Shown here: piece after piece, positions 1 through 9,796 of the stretch
How positions within the stretch are numbered: the first letter of the stretch is position 1
How the letters are laid out: each line of letters starts with the position of its first letter
Assembly (NCBI RefSeq): GCF_022836495.1
Contig: NZ_BQXM01000001.1
Coordinates: 231,968-295,967, forward strand
Source of the DNA: Desulforhabdus sp. TSK
Lineage (GTDB): Bacteria > Desulfobacterota > Syntrophobacteria > Syntrophobacterales > Syntrophobacteraceae
Direction of reading: 5' to 3'
Length of the DNA: 64,000 nt
Program-made: the position numbers and the translations under genes
Notes under the pieces: generated by a model
Database searches by the model: none
What the model was told of the DNA's origin: nothing
What the model saw: only the letters and a program-made list of their open reading frames with translations

Positions 1-3000
1 CAAGGACGTCTCGGGCGAACCGGGAAATTTTACGGTAAAAGTTCTGGAGCAGCCTCGTTACATCGATGTGAGCAAGTGTACGGGTTGTGGCGAGTGCGCC
101 AACGTCTGTCCGGTGGTTCGGAAGAACGAATACGATATGGCCATGAGTCAGCGCAAGGCCGCCTATCGCAGATACGCTCAGGCGGTCCCCGGCGCCTTCG
201 CCATCGAAAAGCGGGGCAGCTCCCCCTGCAAGGTGGCCTGCCCGGCACATATCTCGGTCCAGGGCTATGTAGCCCTCGCTGCCGAGGGTAAGTACCACGA
301 AGCCCTGAAGCTCGTCAAAGAAGAGAACCCGCTTCCCTCCATCTGCGGCAGGGTGTGTCATCACCCGTGTGAGTCGGCCTGCAAGCGAGGTGATGTGGAC
401 CAGCCCGTCGCCATCGATTCAATCAAACGCTTCGTGGCCGATCTCGATCTGCACTCTGAGACGCGCTATGTCCCGGAGATCAAAGGTAAGCACAGTGAGA
501 AAGTCGCGGTCATCGGCTCGGGACCCGCGGGTTTATCCTGCGCCTATTATCTCGCCATCGAGGGCTACCAGGTAACCGTCTTCGAAAAACTTCCGGTCCT
601 TGGCGGCATGCTTTCCGTCGGCATCCCCGCCTATCGGTTGCCCCGCGACATCATCGGAGCAGAAATCCAGGTCATCCAGGACATGGGCGTGGAATTCAAA
701 ACGGGCGTGGATATTGGAAGAGACATAACTATCGCTCAGCTCAGGGAACAGGACTACAAGGCCTTCTTCGTGGCCATTGGGGCTCACGAATGCAAGAGTC
801 TCGGCATCGAGGGCGAGGACCTCGATGGGGTCTACCCGGGTGTAGATTTTCTGCGGGATGTCAACCTCGGCAAAGAAGTGGCCCTTGGAAACCGGGTGGC
901 GGTGGTCGGCGGCGGAAACGTTGCCATGGATGCCGTTCGCACGGCGCTCAGGCTGGGTTCTCAGAAGCCTTTTATCCTCTATCGGCGCAGCGTGGAAGAA
1001 ATGCCTGCCAACGAAGAGGAAATCGAAGAGTGCCGTGAAGAAGGCATTGAGCTCTTCACCCTCACCAACCCGGTGCGGATCATAGGAGAAGGCGGGCGCG
1101 TCAAGGCAGTGGAATGCGTGAAGATGGAGCTCGGCGAACCCGATGCGAGCGGAAGGCGCCGCCCCAGAGCGGTTCCGGGCTCAGAGTTCACCATTGAAGT
1201 CGATGCCGTGATTCCGGCCATCGGCCAGGAATCCGATTGGGCCTGCCTTACCCCTGAATGTGCCTGTCAGCTCTCCGACTGGGGTACCATGCAGGTCGAT
1301 CCTCTCACTTTGCAGTCAAATGATACCGACATTTTTTCCGGCGGAGACGCGGTTACCGGTCCAAAGACAGTCATCGAAGCCATTGCAGCCGGGAAACAGG
1401 CTGCCATTTCCATCACGCGGTTTTTGAACGGCCAGGACCTCCTGGCGGGGCGAGAGCAGGAGTGGAAGGCGATCGAAGAAGTGCGTACAGAGGGGTACGA
1501 TCGTATTCCCCGTGAGCATATGCCTCGGCTCGCCCCCGAAGGGCGCCTCAAAAGCTTTGATGAGGTGCAACTCGGTTTTTCCGAGGAGCAGGTGCGAAAG
1601 GAAGCCGAGAGATGCCTGAGCTGCGGGGTATGTTCCGAGTGCTACCAGTGTGTGGAAGCCTGTCTTGCCAAAGCGGTTATCCACGAGGATCAGCCTAAAG
1701 AACGCGATATTCAGGTCGGAGCGCTTGTGGTGGCTCCCGGATTCCAGCCTTTTGACCCCACCTCGTTTGACACCTACGCCTACGCAAAGCTCCCCAATGT
1801 AGTGACCTCCATGGAGTTTGAACGCCTTCTTTCGGCTTCAGGACCGACCATGGGACATCTCACGCGCCCTTCGGATCACAAAGAGCCGAAAAAAATTGCC
1901 TGGCTCCAGTGTGTGGGATCGCGAGACATCCATCACTGCGACCATGCGTACTGCTCGGGGGTATGCTGCATGTATGCGATCAAGGAGGCTGTGATCGCCA
2001 AAGAGCACGCTGGAGGCAATCTCGAGACTACCATCTTTTACATGGACATGCGGACTCACGGGAAGGATTTCGAGAAGTTTTACAATCGGGCCAAAGACCA
2101 GCATGGCGTTCGGTTTGTGCGTTCCCGCGTCCACAGCATTGAGCCCGTGGCTGGGGCAGATGACCTGGAGATCAGCTTCGTGACGGAGGGAGGCACCATC
2201 CAGCAGGAAACATTCGATATGGTGGTGCTCTCAGTAGGTCTCGAGGCTTCCAAGAGCGCCTTGGATCTTGCTCAGCGGCTCGATCTCAAACTGAACGACA
2301 ATCAGTTCTGCGAGCACAGTTCATTTGAACCCGTATCGAGCAGCCGTCCGGGCATCTTTGTTTGCGGTGCCTTCCCGGGACCCAAGGATATTCCTCAGTC
2401 CGTCATGGAGGCGAGTGCAGCGGCATCGGCGGCGGGATGCCTTCTCGCCGCATCAAGAGGAACACAGGTTCGGGAAAAGCAAACTCCGCCCCAGATCAAT
2501 GTTACCGGCGAACGCCCGCGGGTGGGTGTCCTCGTTTGCCATTGCGGCATCAACATCAGCGGTGTCGTGGACGTACGGGCGGTGAGGGATTTTGCGAAGA
2601 CGCTCCCGTTCGTGGAATTTGTGACGGACAATCTGTATACCTGTTCGCAGGATACCCAGGTGGCCCTGAAAGACCTCATCCATGAACACCGTCTGAATCG
2701 CATCGTGGTTGCAGCCTGTACGCCTCGAACCCACGAGCCGCTTTTCCAGGAAACGATGGCCGATGCAGGACTGAACAAGTACCTTTTCGAAATGGCTAAT
2801 ATCCGCAACCAGGACGCCTGGGTCCACAGTCAAGACCCGGCGATGGCCACGGAAAAGGCCAAAGATCTGGTGCGGATGGCTGTGGCCAAGGTTGCACTGC
2901 TCGAACCTCTCCAGGAAGCCGAGCTCAGTGTCAATCAAAAAGCGCTCGTGATTGGCGGCGGTGTGACAGGCATGGTGGCGGCAAAAGCCATTGCGGATCA

Positions 3001-4168
3001 AGGATATCCGGTCACCCTGGTGGAGCGTGAGCCGCAGCTTGGTGGACAGGCCCTCAGCCTCCATAAAACCTGGCGCGGCGAAGAAGTTCAGCCCTACCTG
3101 CAGCAATTGACCGAACAGGTCACGACGCATTCGAACATTACAGTCTGCCTTTCCACGTCGGTGACGAACGTGGATGGATTTGTGGGGAACTTCAAGACCA
3201 CTCTTCAAAACGGCGGAGAACCGTGGGTGGTCGATCATGGCATTGCGGTCATCGCAACGGGTGGGCAGCAGTGGCGCCCGGATGAGTATGCCTATGGCAA
3301 AGACCCGCGCATTGCGACCCATCAGGAGCTGGATCGCCGATTCCTCGAGAAGGATCCGACCCTGAAACATGTTCAAAGTGCCGTTTTTATTCAGTGCGTC
3401 GGGTCGCGTGAACCCCATCGTCCGTATTGCAGCCGCGTGTGCTGTACACACTCTGTAGAAAGCGCTCTGGAGCTCAAGCGTATGAACCCCGAAAGCGACA
3501 TTTACGTGCTCTACAGAGACCTGAGAAGCTACGGAGAGAGGGAACTGCTCTATCTCGAAGCACGCAAAGCCGGGGTAATCTTTATTCGATACGACCTCGC
3601 TCACAAGCCGCAGGTAGAAATCAGAGACGGCAACCTGCACGTGACCGTGATCGACCACGTGCTGCAGCGCCCGATCACTTTGACTCCGGATCTTCTGACT
3701 CTGGCGACGGCGATTCTACCTAACGAGACTGCGGCCTTGGGGCAATTTTTCAAGGTGCCCGCCAATGAAGACGGTTTTTTCATTGAAGCACACGCCAAGC
3801 TGCGCCCGGTGGAATTTGCAACGGATGGGGTCTTCCTGTGCGGACTGGCCCATTACCCGAAGCCTCTGGATGAGAGCATCGCTCAGGCGCAGGCCGCGGC
3901 GTCCCGTGCATCGACCATCCTTGCGCGCGAGACGATCCAATTCAGCGGCAACGTGGCCAGCACGGATCAGTTGCTTTGCAGCGCCTGTGGAACGTGTGTG
4001 AATATTTGCCCCTATTCGGCGCCCGGATTCAATGCCAAGGGCAAGGCCGAAATCAATCCGGCTCTCTGCAAAGGCTGTGGTCTTTGTGTCGCCTCCTGCC
4101 GCTCCGGCGCCATCCGCCTCCGGGGCTTTGACGATGCACAGATCTTTGCCATGCTTGAAAGCCTCTAG
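1..4168 (+). CDS. hdrA: HdrA-like flavoprotein with inserted GltD/NfnB-type NAD(P)H module (5' end outside window)
   Basis: The reading frame is open from base 2, so the start lies upstream; the GTG at 68 is internal, because codons before it match the second HdrA of this window. After a first ferredoxin motif (CTGCGECANVC) a complete GltD-like module is inserted, about bases 224-1440: N-terminal Fe-S cysteines, FAD motif VIGSGPAGLSCAYYLA near 510, NAD(P) motif VVGGGNVAMDAV near 902. HdrA sequence resumes at RCLSCGVC near 1610. A second FAD motif (VIGGGVTGMVAAKA) lies near 2950 and two C-terminal 4Fe-4S motifs near 3980 and 4070. HdrA carries the bifurcating flavin of heterodisulfide-reductase complexes. 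The insert would let this copy take NAD(P)H electrons without a separate FloxA, which is absent from this cluster; that part is inference. Confidence 0.88.
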   Translation, partial: KDVSGEPGNFTVKVLEQPRYIDVSKCTGCGECANVCPVVRKNEYDMAMSQRKAAYRRYAQAVPGAFAIEKRGSSPCKVACPAHISVQGYVALAAEGKYHEALKLVKEENPLPSICGRVCHHPCESACKRGDVDQPVAIDSIKRFVADLDLHSETRYVPEIKGKHSEKVAVIGSGPAGLSCAYYLAIEGYQVTVFEKLPVLGGMLSVGIPAYRLPRDIIGAEIQVIQDMGVEFKTGVDIGRDITIAQLREQDYKAFFVAIGAHECKSLGIEGEDLDGVYPGVDFLRDVNLGKEVALGNRVAVVGGGNVAMDAVRTALRLGSQKPFILYRRSVEEMPANEEEIEECREEGIELFTLTNPVRIIGEGGRVKAVECVKMELGEPDASGRRRPRAVPGSEFTIEVDAVIPAIGQESDWACLTPECACQLSDWGTMQVDPLTLQSNDTDIFSGGDAVTGPKTVIEAIAAGKQAAISITRFLNGQDLLAGREQEWKAIEEVRTEGYDRIPREHMPRLAPEGRLKSFDEVQLGFSEEQVRKEAERCLSCGVCSECYQCVEACLAKAVIHEDQPKERDIQVGALVVAPGFQPFDPTSFDTYAYAKLPNVVTSMEFERLLSASGPTMGHLTRPSDHKEPKKIAWLQCVGSRDIHHCDHAYCSGVCCMYAIKEAVIAKEHAGGNLETTIFYMDMRTHGKDFEKFYNRAKDQHGVRFVRSRVHSIEPVAGADDLEISFVTEGGTIQQETFDMVVLSVGLEASKSALDLAQRLDLKLNDNQFCEHSSFEPVSSSRPGIFVCGAFPGPKDIPQSVMEASAAASAAGCLLAASRGTQVREKQTPPQINVTGERPRVGVLVCHCGINISGVVDVRAVRDFAKTLPFVEFVTDNLYTCSQDTQVALKDLIHEHRLNRIVVAACTPRTHEPLFQETMADAGLNKYLFEMANIRNQDAWVHSQDPAMATEKAKDLVRMAVAKVALLEPLQEAELSVNQKALVIGGGVTGMVAAKAIADQGYPVTLVEREPQLGGQALSLHKTWRGEEVQPYLQQLTEQVTTHSNITVCLSTSVTNVDGFVGNFKTTLQNGGEPWVVDHGIAVIATGGQQWRPDEYAYGKDPRIATHQELDRRFLEKDPTLKHVQSAVFIQCVGSREPHRPYCSRVCCTHSVESALELKRMNPESDIYVLYRDLRSYGERELLYLEARKAGVIFIRYDLAHKPQVEIRDGNLHVTVIDHVLQRPITLTPDLLTLATAILPNETAALGQFFKVPANEDGFFIEAHAKLRPVEFATDGVFLCGLAHYPKPLDESIAQAQAAASRASTILARETIQFSGNVASTDQLLCSACGTCVNICPYSAPGFNAKGKAEINPALCKGCGLCVASCRSGAIRLRGFDDAQIFAMLESL

Positions 4169-4271
4169 ATTGAGCGTCGGCGGACCACTGCAGCGCGAGA
4201 GACCCAGCCCCATGCGGCGAGTTTCTTGCGCTGCACCGGTCTGCTAAAGGGTTTGAAGAGGAGATCGTTAG

Positions 4272-4703
4272 ATGAGTGAGTGGGAACCAAAGATCGTTGC
4301 CTTTCTTTGCAACTGGTGCTCCTACGGGAGCGCAGATCTGGCCGGGGTGAGCCGTCTGCAGTATCCACACAATATTCGCGCCATTCGGGTCCCCTGTTCC
4401 GGGCGAGTGAACCCGAAATTCATCCTCGCTGCTTTACGCCAGGGGGCCGACGGCATTTGGGTCTCCGGGTGCCATCCCGGCGATTGCCACTACATTGAAG
4501 GAAACCTGTACGCACGGCGAAAGTTCACGCTTTTGAAGAACCTTCTCGATTACACGGGAATGGAACCGGAGCGGCTTCATTTCTCATGGATTTCTTCAGC
4601 GGAGGCGACCAAATTTGCCGAAACGGCGCGAGGGGTGGTTGATGCAGTAAAGACACTGGGACCTGCCCGACATTTCATCAAGCGGGAAGCCGAGGTGGCG
4701 TAG
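4272..4703 (+). CDS. MvhD/FloxD-like [2Fe-2S] electron-transfer subunit, cluster 1
   Basis: This 143-residue protein belongs to the hydrogenase iron-sulfur subunit (MvhD/FrhD delta) family. It shows LCNWCSYG near the N-terminus, VPCSGR and SGCHPGDCHY, the cysteines expected to hold the cluster. MvhD passes electrons between an electron-input module and HdrA. It is nearly identical in plan to the protein at 13067-13498. The start ATG has AGGAG upstream, and the next gene begins 2 bases after the stop, so the cluster is a tight operon. The family contains known selenoproteins in related bacteria, but all key positions here are cysteine codons. Confidence 0.9.
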   Translation: MSEWEPKIVAFLCNWCSYGSADLAGVSRLQYPHNIRAIRVPCSGRVNPKFILAALRQGADGIWVSGCHPGDCHYIEGNLYARRKFTLLKNLLDYTGMEPERLHFSWISSAEATKFAETARGVVDAVKTLGPARHFIKREAEVA

Positions 4704-4705
4704 AG

Positions 4706-5653
4706 ATGCGAGCATATACCGGAAGGATTCGAGAGGCGGCAAAACGCCTGTTGGCCGAGAATCGCGTAGACGTTGTGATCGGGTTTCGCAAGGGAACGAT
4801 TCCCCTGATGAATGAGCCCTATCTCATCAAAAGTGTCGATCAGGTGAACCAGCTTTACTGGGACAGCAATTGCGGAATCAACCTGGCAAATTACCTGCCC
4901 AAGAGGCCGGATCGCGTGGGGATCGTGGCCAAGGGCTGTGACTCCAGGAATATTGTCGTTCATATTCTGGAAAATCAGATCAAGCGCGAGCAGCTCTACA
5001 TTATCGGAGTTCCCTGCAAGGGAATGCTGGACCGCCGTCGCATCATGGCTGAACGCAATGGGCGTGAGCCATTGTTTGCAGAAGAGCTGGAACATAAAGT
5101 GCGGACTGTAAGATACGAGCTCGATCTGACGCGCGATCGCAATTACTTTCTGCAGGACAATTGCAGAATCTGCACCCACCGAAACCCAGTGATCTATGAC
5201 GAGTTGGTGGGAGATCTGGTGGAAGAGCAGCAGGTGGACCGCTATACGGATGTACGCAAAATTGAAGCTATGTCCGCAGAAGAGCGCTGGGAGCATTTCG
5301 AGAAGCTCATTGAGCCCTGTCTGCGGTGCTATGCCTGCCGGAACGCCTGCCCCCTCTGCTACTGTCCCACCTGTTTCGTGGATGAAGCACGTCCTCAGTG
5401 GGTGGGAAAGAGTCTCGACAAGACGGATACGCGAACGTTTCATTTTCTTCGAGCCTTCCATGTTGCTGGACGGTGTACAGACTGCGGCGCCTGTGAACGG
5501 GCCTGTCCCGTAGGCATCCAGGTGCGTCAGTTCACGAAGAAAATGGAGAAGGATATCAAGGAACTATACGGCTATGAAGCGGGTGTGATTGCAGATGAAC
5601 GGCCGCCATTGGATACATATCGGCCCGGTGACCCCGAGCCGTTTTTCAAATAA
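4706..5653 (+). CDS. 4Fe-4S dicluster protein of Flox type (FloxC-like), cluster 1
   Basis: A 315-residue soluble iron-sulfur protein. The N-terminal half carries GCDSRNIVVHI and a cysteine set around DNCRICTHRNP, resembling the F420-dehydrogenase beta/FrhB type. The C-terminal half has two ferredoxin motifs, CLRCYACRNACPLCYC and CTDCGACERACP. It is paralogous to the gene at 13502-14452. In FloxABCD-HdrABC clusters the two Fe-S proteins B and C wire the flavoprotein to HdrA; which letter applies here is from memory and uncertain. It starts 2 bases after the mvhD stop and ends 12 bases before the next gene. Confidence 0.82.
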   Translation: MRAYTGRIREAAKRLLAENRVDVVIGFRKGTIPLMNEPYLIKSVDQVNQLYWDSNCGINLANYLPKRPDRVGIVAKGCDSRNIVVHILENQIKREQLYIIGVPCKGMLDRRRIMAERNGREPLFAEELEHKVRTVRYELDLTRDRNYFLQDNCRICTHRNPVIYDELVGDLVEEQQVDRYTDVRKIEAMSAEERWEHFEKLIEPCLRCYACRNACPLCYCPTCFVDEARPQWVGKSLDKTDTRTFHFLRAFHVAGRCTDCGACERACPVGIQVRQFTKKMEKDIKELYGYEAGVIADERPPLDTYRPGDPEPFFK

Positions 5654-5665
5654 GGGAATGAATCC

Positions 5666-6718
5666 ATGTCGGAAATGTATATCGCCAAAGAGAAATTTCC
5701 CGCAACCGTCAAACAGCTGATGGGGCGCTGCCGCGTCTATGGGCCTGTATTTCGCGGACAGTATCATGAGTTTGCCGAGCTGAAAGCAGCCGAGGATGCG
5801 GACATGGGCTATCAGAACACCCGCCTCTCTCCCAAGGAGCTTTTTCATCCCCAGTCCGAGCGGATGTTTACCTATTCGCTGGATAAAAGCGATTCCGAAG
5901 CGGAGATACTCAAGGAAGCTCCCAAAGATTTTTCATCTCGAGTGATTCTTGGCATTCGCCCTTGTGACGCGAAGGCTTTTCAACTGGATGACAGGAATTT
6001 CGATGTGGATCGGTTCAGAGATCCCTGGTGGGTGAAGCGAAGGGAAAGTACGACCCTGGTCGGCCTTGCCTGCAATCAACCTTGCGCGAGCTGCTTTTGT
6101 ACGACTGTGGGAACAGGCCCGTTCGACACCGGAGGACTGGACGTTCTCCTCACTGACGTGGGCAATGGTTATGTAGCTCGGTCCACTTCCAGCAAGGGTG
6201 ACGATCTGCTTCAGGGTATGGAGGGCGGAGAGAAGGTCTCGAGTGAGGCCGCCCAGAAAGTGATGGACTTGAAGATTAAGGCTGAAAAACAACTGGGCGT
6301 GCAGTTTGATGTGAGTACACTGTCCGAGCAGCAGATGCTTGAGCTCTTCAATGCCTCCTTCTGGGATGACATCCAGTTTTCCTGCATCAACTGCGGAATA
6401 TGTACTTTTCTCTGCCCAACGTGCTGGTGTTTCGATATACAGGATGAGGTTCATGGGAATAAGGGAGATCGCATCAGAAACTGGGATTCGTGCATGTTTC
6501 CACTCTTCACTCTGCACGGTTCGGGGCACAATCCGCGATCACAGAAGTTGCAGAGAGTTCGACAGCGCTTCATGCATAAGCTCAAGTATTACGTGGACAA
6601 ATACAAAGACGGTGTTGCCTGTGTGGGGTGCGGTCGCTGTGTGAGATTCTGCCCTGTAAACATCGATATTCGTCAAGTCGCTCGCCTGATGTCGGCTCGT
6701 TGTGTTTGTCCTGCGTAA
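5666..6718 (+). CDS. AsrA/HydB-like 4Fe-4S protein of Flox type (FloxB-like), cluster 1
   Basis: A 350-residue protein related to the beta subunit of sulfhydrogenase and anaerobic sulfite reductase subunit A. Visible motifs are GIRPCDAKAF, ACNQPCASCFC and two C-terminal ferredoxin motifs, CINCGICTFLCPTCWC and CVGCGRCVRFCP. It pairs with the upstream Fe-S protein to move electrons between the NAD(P)H-binding module (here fused into HdrA) and HdrA/MvhD. It is paralogous to 14474-15523. Its TAA stop shares one base with the ATG of a 37-codon frame. Confidence 0.83.
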   Translation: MSEMYIAKEKFPATVKQLMGRCRVYGPVFRGQYHEFAELKAAEDADMGYQNTRLSPKELFHPQSERMFTYSLDKSDSEAEILKEAPKDFSSRVILGIRPCDAKAFQLDDRNFDVDRFRDPWWVKRRESTTLVGLACNQPCASCFCTTVGTGPFDTGGLDVLLTDVGNGYVARSTSSKGDDLLQGMEGGEKVSSEAAQKVMDLKIKAEKQLGVQFDVSTLSEQQMLELFNASFWDDIQFSCINCGICTFLCPTCWCFDIQDEVHGNKGDRIRNWDSCMFPLFTLHGSGHNPRSQKLQRVRQRFMHKLKYYVDKYKDGVACVGCGRCVRFCPVNIDIRQVARLMSARCVCPA

Positions 6719-6831
6719 TGCCCCCAAAGATTAATTGGAAGGATAAAAAGAAGGCCGTGGGCCTTGGCGGTGGGGTAACTTTCGTGATGCTGTACGCGTC
6801 GATTGTCTTAAACATTATCTTGAATACTTAA
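6718..6831 (+). CDS. possible 37-residue single-span membrane peptide
   Basis: A short frame begins at the ATG that overlaps the last base of the preceding stop (taATG), an arrangement typical of translational coupling. The peptide has a lysine-rich N-terminus (INWKDKKKAVG), then a glycine-rich and hydrophobic stretch (VTFVMLYASIVLNIIL) long enough for one membrane span with the positive end inside. It matches no family I recognise. The paralogous cluster 2 has no equivalent at the corresponding place. It could anchor the soluble complex to the membrane (inference) or be a chance frame. Confidence 0.45.
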   Translation: MPPKINWKDKKKAVGLGGGVTFVMLYASIVLNIILNT

Positions 6832-6889
6832 AGATGCCCAATGATCCACCGCCCCGGCCAGATGAAAGGTGAAATGAAAAAGAAGCTTC

Positions 6890-9103
6890 TCATGTGCCGC
6901 TCCCGGCGTGGACCTTGGCGAGAGCGTCCGCTGTCTCGATGAGCTGCAGGAACCATTGGTGTTTCGGGCGGCCCCGCTCCAGGTCCATTTCCTTTATGGC
7001 TTCAGGCAGGGGGAAGGTGGTGGTTCCCCTGCCGCTCAAGGCAAGTACCGAGATTTCCGTGGATTGTTCCTGCATGGCGTTGATGAGCGTCAAAGCCGCT
7101 GTCGATCCCATCCGGCTCGCCAGGATGCGATCGAAGGCCGTGGGAATTCCGCCGCGCTGTACATGCCCCAAGACCGCTGTGCGCACCTCGAATTGATCCT
7201 TGCTTTCTTCCTCCATCAAACGCCTTATGAAATCAGTGGTGTAGTGAAAAGAGGCCATTTCGTTGCGCAGATAGATCACGAGCCTCTTGCCGTATTGAAA
7301 GCTTTTTTTCAGGTTTTCCACATCCGTGTTCAATTCCGCCAGGCTGATGCCCTTTTCGGGAATGTAGGCTTTTTCAGCCCCCGAAGCCAGGGCGCTCATG
7401 AGGGCGAGGAATCCGCTCTGCCGGCCCATGACCTCAACGATGAAGGTGCGCCGGGTGGCGCCGGCGGTATGCCGAATTTTGTCTATGGCCTCGATGATGT
7501 TGTTGAGGGCGGTGTCGGTGCCCACGCAGTACTCAGTGAGGGGAAGATTGTTGTCGATGGTGGCGGGAACGAGCACCATGGGAATATTGAATGCGTCAAA
7601 ATTTTCGCGCTGTGCAGCCAATTCCGCGATTTTGACATAGGTTCCCCAACCGCCGATGGCAATGATTCCCTTGATGCGGTGTTTTTGGATATTTTCGGCG
7701 ATCATGGCCAGGTCCGCAGGCTTGAAATCAATGCGGGCGGTTCCGATTTCCGAGCTGGGTCGGTTGACCCATCCTACCATTTCATCCCAGTCGAGCTCTA
7801 TGAAGTCTCCGCGAATGAGGCCCATGAATGCGTCTCTGGAGCCCAGGACGGGTATCCCCTGGTTGAGGAGGCAACGCGCGGCCACGCTGACGGCGGTGTT
7901 CATTCCCGGCGCATCGGCTCCTCCCGTCAGGATGGCGACGACGCCGTCGTCATGACGCTCTTGAGCCGGCAGGATTCGGGTCAGGGTCTTGACGAGCTTC
8001 AACGTATTTTTGAAGCTCTCGCCCCGCAGCTCCAGAGCCTGGCTATAGTTTCCGGTTTCGATCTCCACCCCCACGGCTCGGCTCTTTTCCACGACGGTGG
8101 TGAGAGGCGTGGCGACGACCTCGTTTCTCACGAGCCCCAACATATGGCAATGGGGCGCGTCCGGAGCGTCCAGCAGCGTATCGACGGCTGCGACGCCCAG
8201 CCGAGTGGCCAGGATGCGGTCGAATGCCGTGGGCGAGCCTCCCCTCTGAACATGCCCGAGGACGGTGACTCGGACATCCAGACCCAGGCGTTCCGTTAGA
8301 ATGCGTTTGATGTCATTGGAGGTGATGGTCAGACCGTCTGGGTGCCTGGCGCCTTCGGCCACGATGACAATGTGGTGGGGACGGCCGATTTTGCGCCCTT
8401 TGTCGATGGCATCCACCATCTTCTGATGCCAGCGGAGCTCCAGTTCTTCCTCCGGCACCAGGACCCAGGAGGCGCCTCCCGCGAGTGTCGCCGCCAAGGC
8501 GAGATAGCCGCAGTGCCTTCCCATGGTTTCGATAACGAAGGTGCGCTGGTGGGAGGCCGCTGTGGAGGTGAGATTGTCCATGGCATGAAGGATGTGGTTG
8601 AGAGCCGTATCAGCTCCGATGGACATGTCCGTTCCAAAGAGGTCATTGTCGATGGATCCCGGCAGGCCGATGACTTGAAGGTTCGGGATCTCACCCCTTG
8701 ATGAGAATTCCTCATGCTCTTTGCGAAGCTGGTCCACGTGCTCGGGCCATTCCTGGGCAAGGACATGGGCGCCGCTGAGGGACCCGTCACCCCCGATGAC
8801 GACGAGGGCCTCGATTTTGTGTTCAAGCATCTGGCGGGCGGCTTGACAGCGCCCCTCACGGGTTCTGAATTTTTCCGAACGCGCCGTGCCGAGGAAGGTG
8901 CCGCCCCTTTGGAGCAGACCGCCGACATCTTCCCATTGGAGCTGCCGGATTGCGTCTCCTCCCTTCGCCAAGCCTTCATAGCCGTCGTAAATTCCGTAGA
9001 CTTTGAGCTTGCGATCCAGAGCTCTACGGGTGACAGCCCGGATGGCGGCATTCATCCCGGGGGAATCCCCCCCGCTCGTCATTACGGCCAACGTTTTTAT
9101 CAT
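6890..9103 (-). CDS. pfkA: tandem-domain 6-phosphofructokinase
   Basis: At 737 residues this is two PFK domains in one chain, about twice a normal bacterial PFK. The N-terminal half has the glycine-loop MTSGGDSPGMNAAIR, the ATP-type GGDGS motif and the catalytic GSIDNDL loop, so it should phosphorylate fructose 6-phosphate with ATP. The C-terminal half repeats the fold but shows GGWGTY in place of GGDGS and ATIDNNL in place of GTIDND. The Mg-ATP aspartate is therefore missing and the half may be regulatory, as in eukaryotic PFK. GAGGAG precedes the ATG. It sits alone between the two Hdr clusters on the opposite strand. Confidence 0.9.
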   Translation of the reverse strand: MIKTLAVMTSGGDSPGMNAAIRAVTRRALDRKLKVYGIYDGYEGLAKGGDAIRQLQWEDVGGLLQRGGTFLGTARSEKFRTREGRCQAARQMLEHKIEALVVIGGDGSLSGAHVLAQEWPEHVDQLRKEHEEFSSRGEIPNLQVIGLPGSIDNDLFGTDMSIGADTALNHILHAMDNLTSTAASHQRTFVIETMGRHCGYLALAATLAGGASWVLVPEEELELRWHQKMVDAIDKGRKIGRPHHIVIVAEGARHPDGLTITSNDIKRILTERLGLDVRVTVLGHVQRGGSPTAFDRILATRLGVAAVDTLLDAPDAPHCHMLGLVRNEVVATPLTTVVEKSRAVGVEIETGNYSQALELRGESFKNTLKLVKTLTRILPAQERHDDGVVAILTGGADAPGMNTAVSVAARCLLNQGIPVLGSRDAFMGLIRGDFIELDWDEMVGWVNRPSSEIGTARIDFKPADLAMIAENIQKHRIKGIIAIGGWGTYVKIAELAAQRENFDAFNIPMVLVPATIDNNLPLTEYCVGTDTALNNIIEAIDKIRHTAGATRRTFIVEVMGRQSGFLALMSALASGAEKAYIPEKGISLAELNTDVENLKKSFQYGKRLVIYLRNEMASFHYTTDFIRRLMEEESKDQFEVRTAVLGHVQRGGIPTAFDRILASRMGSTAALTLINAMQEQSTEISVLALSGRGTTTFPLPEAIKEMDLERGRPKHQWFLQLIETADALAKVHAGSGT

Positions 9104-9747
9104 GGAAGGACTCCTCGCAAGAGATTCTCAACAAGTGTTGTGGAAGCGTCGCCTGACTGCCCCCGCCGGGGGGGAGCAGCCTGAGTTAATGTATGCAATA
9201 TGACAGTATTGATTCCCCTTCACAACTTTTTTTGCATTTCGCCCGAGTCTCTTCATCGTATATGAAAAAGGGAGAATTTTCCTGTCAATCGCCTTGACTT
9301 GATTCCTGCACTGGTTTAAGAAAAACGTTGAGTTAATTGATGAAAACGAACCAGGATGAAGTGACCGATGCCACTCGAAGGAGCGATGACTTCGTGTGGC
9401 GTGGCAAGCCCCCAGGGAATCGACGGTCGGAAATTCCGGGGAGGCGCGGTCTGCGCCGGTTACACTGTCATCTTTCAGCAAAATGGACCTGAAAGGAAGG
9501 GACTTGCGAGTGGAATGGGTATAGAGAATCGGAACTGACGGCACTGCTTTTTCGCGCATCCTTCCTGAAGGCTCCTTACTTGCCTCAAAAAGTTTTTTTG
9601 GTGTTGTTGCCTCAACATTATTTATATAGAATAAAACTCTGAAAATGAAGAATCGAAACGTCGTGCTTCTATGGGGAAGGGACCAGCCGCAGCTGATCTT
9701 TTTTGTTTTACCTGGAAAATATCTGGGCGTGGAACTGTGTGGCGATT

Positions 9748-9763
9748 TGTGATTGTAATCACA
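9748..9763. promoter_or_regulatory. CRP/FNR-family operator (TGTGA-N6-TCACA)
   Basis: TGTGATTGTAATCACA has perfect CRP half-sites with the canonical 6-base spacer, preceded by TT. This also fits the HcpR consensus known from sulfate reducers (TTGTGA-N6-TCACAA) apart from the last base. It lies about 113 bases upstream of the hdrA start, so it probably regulates the hdr-flox operon. The motif is directly visible; the regulator is inferred. Confidence 0.62.
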
Positions 9764-9796
9764 TGAGGCGGGTGGGCGAATCTGCGGCCTACGGAG

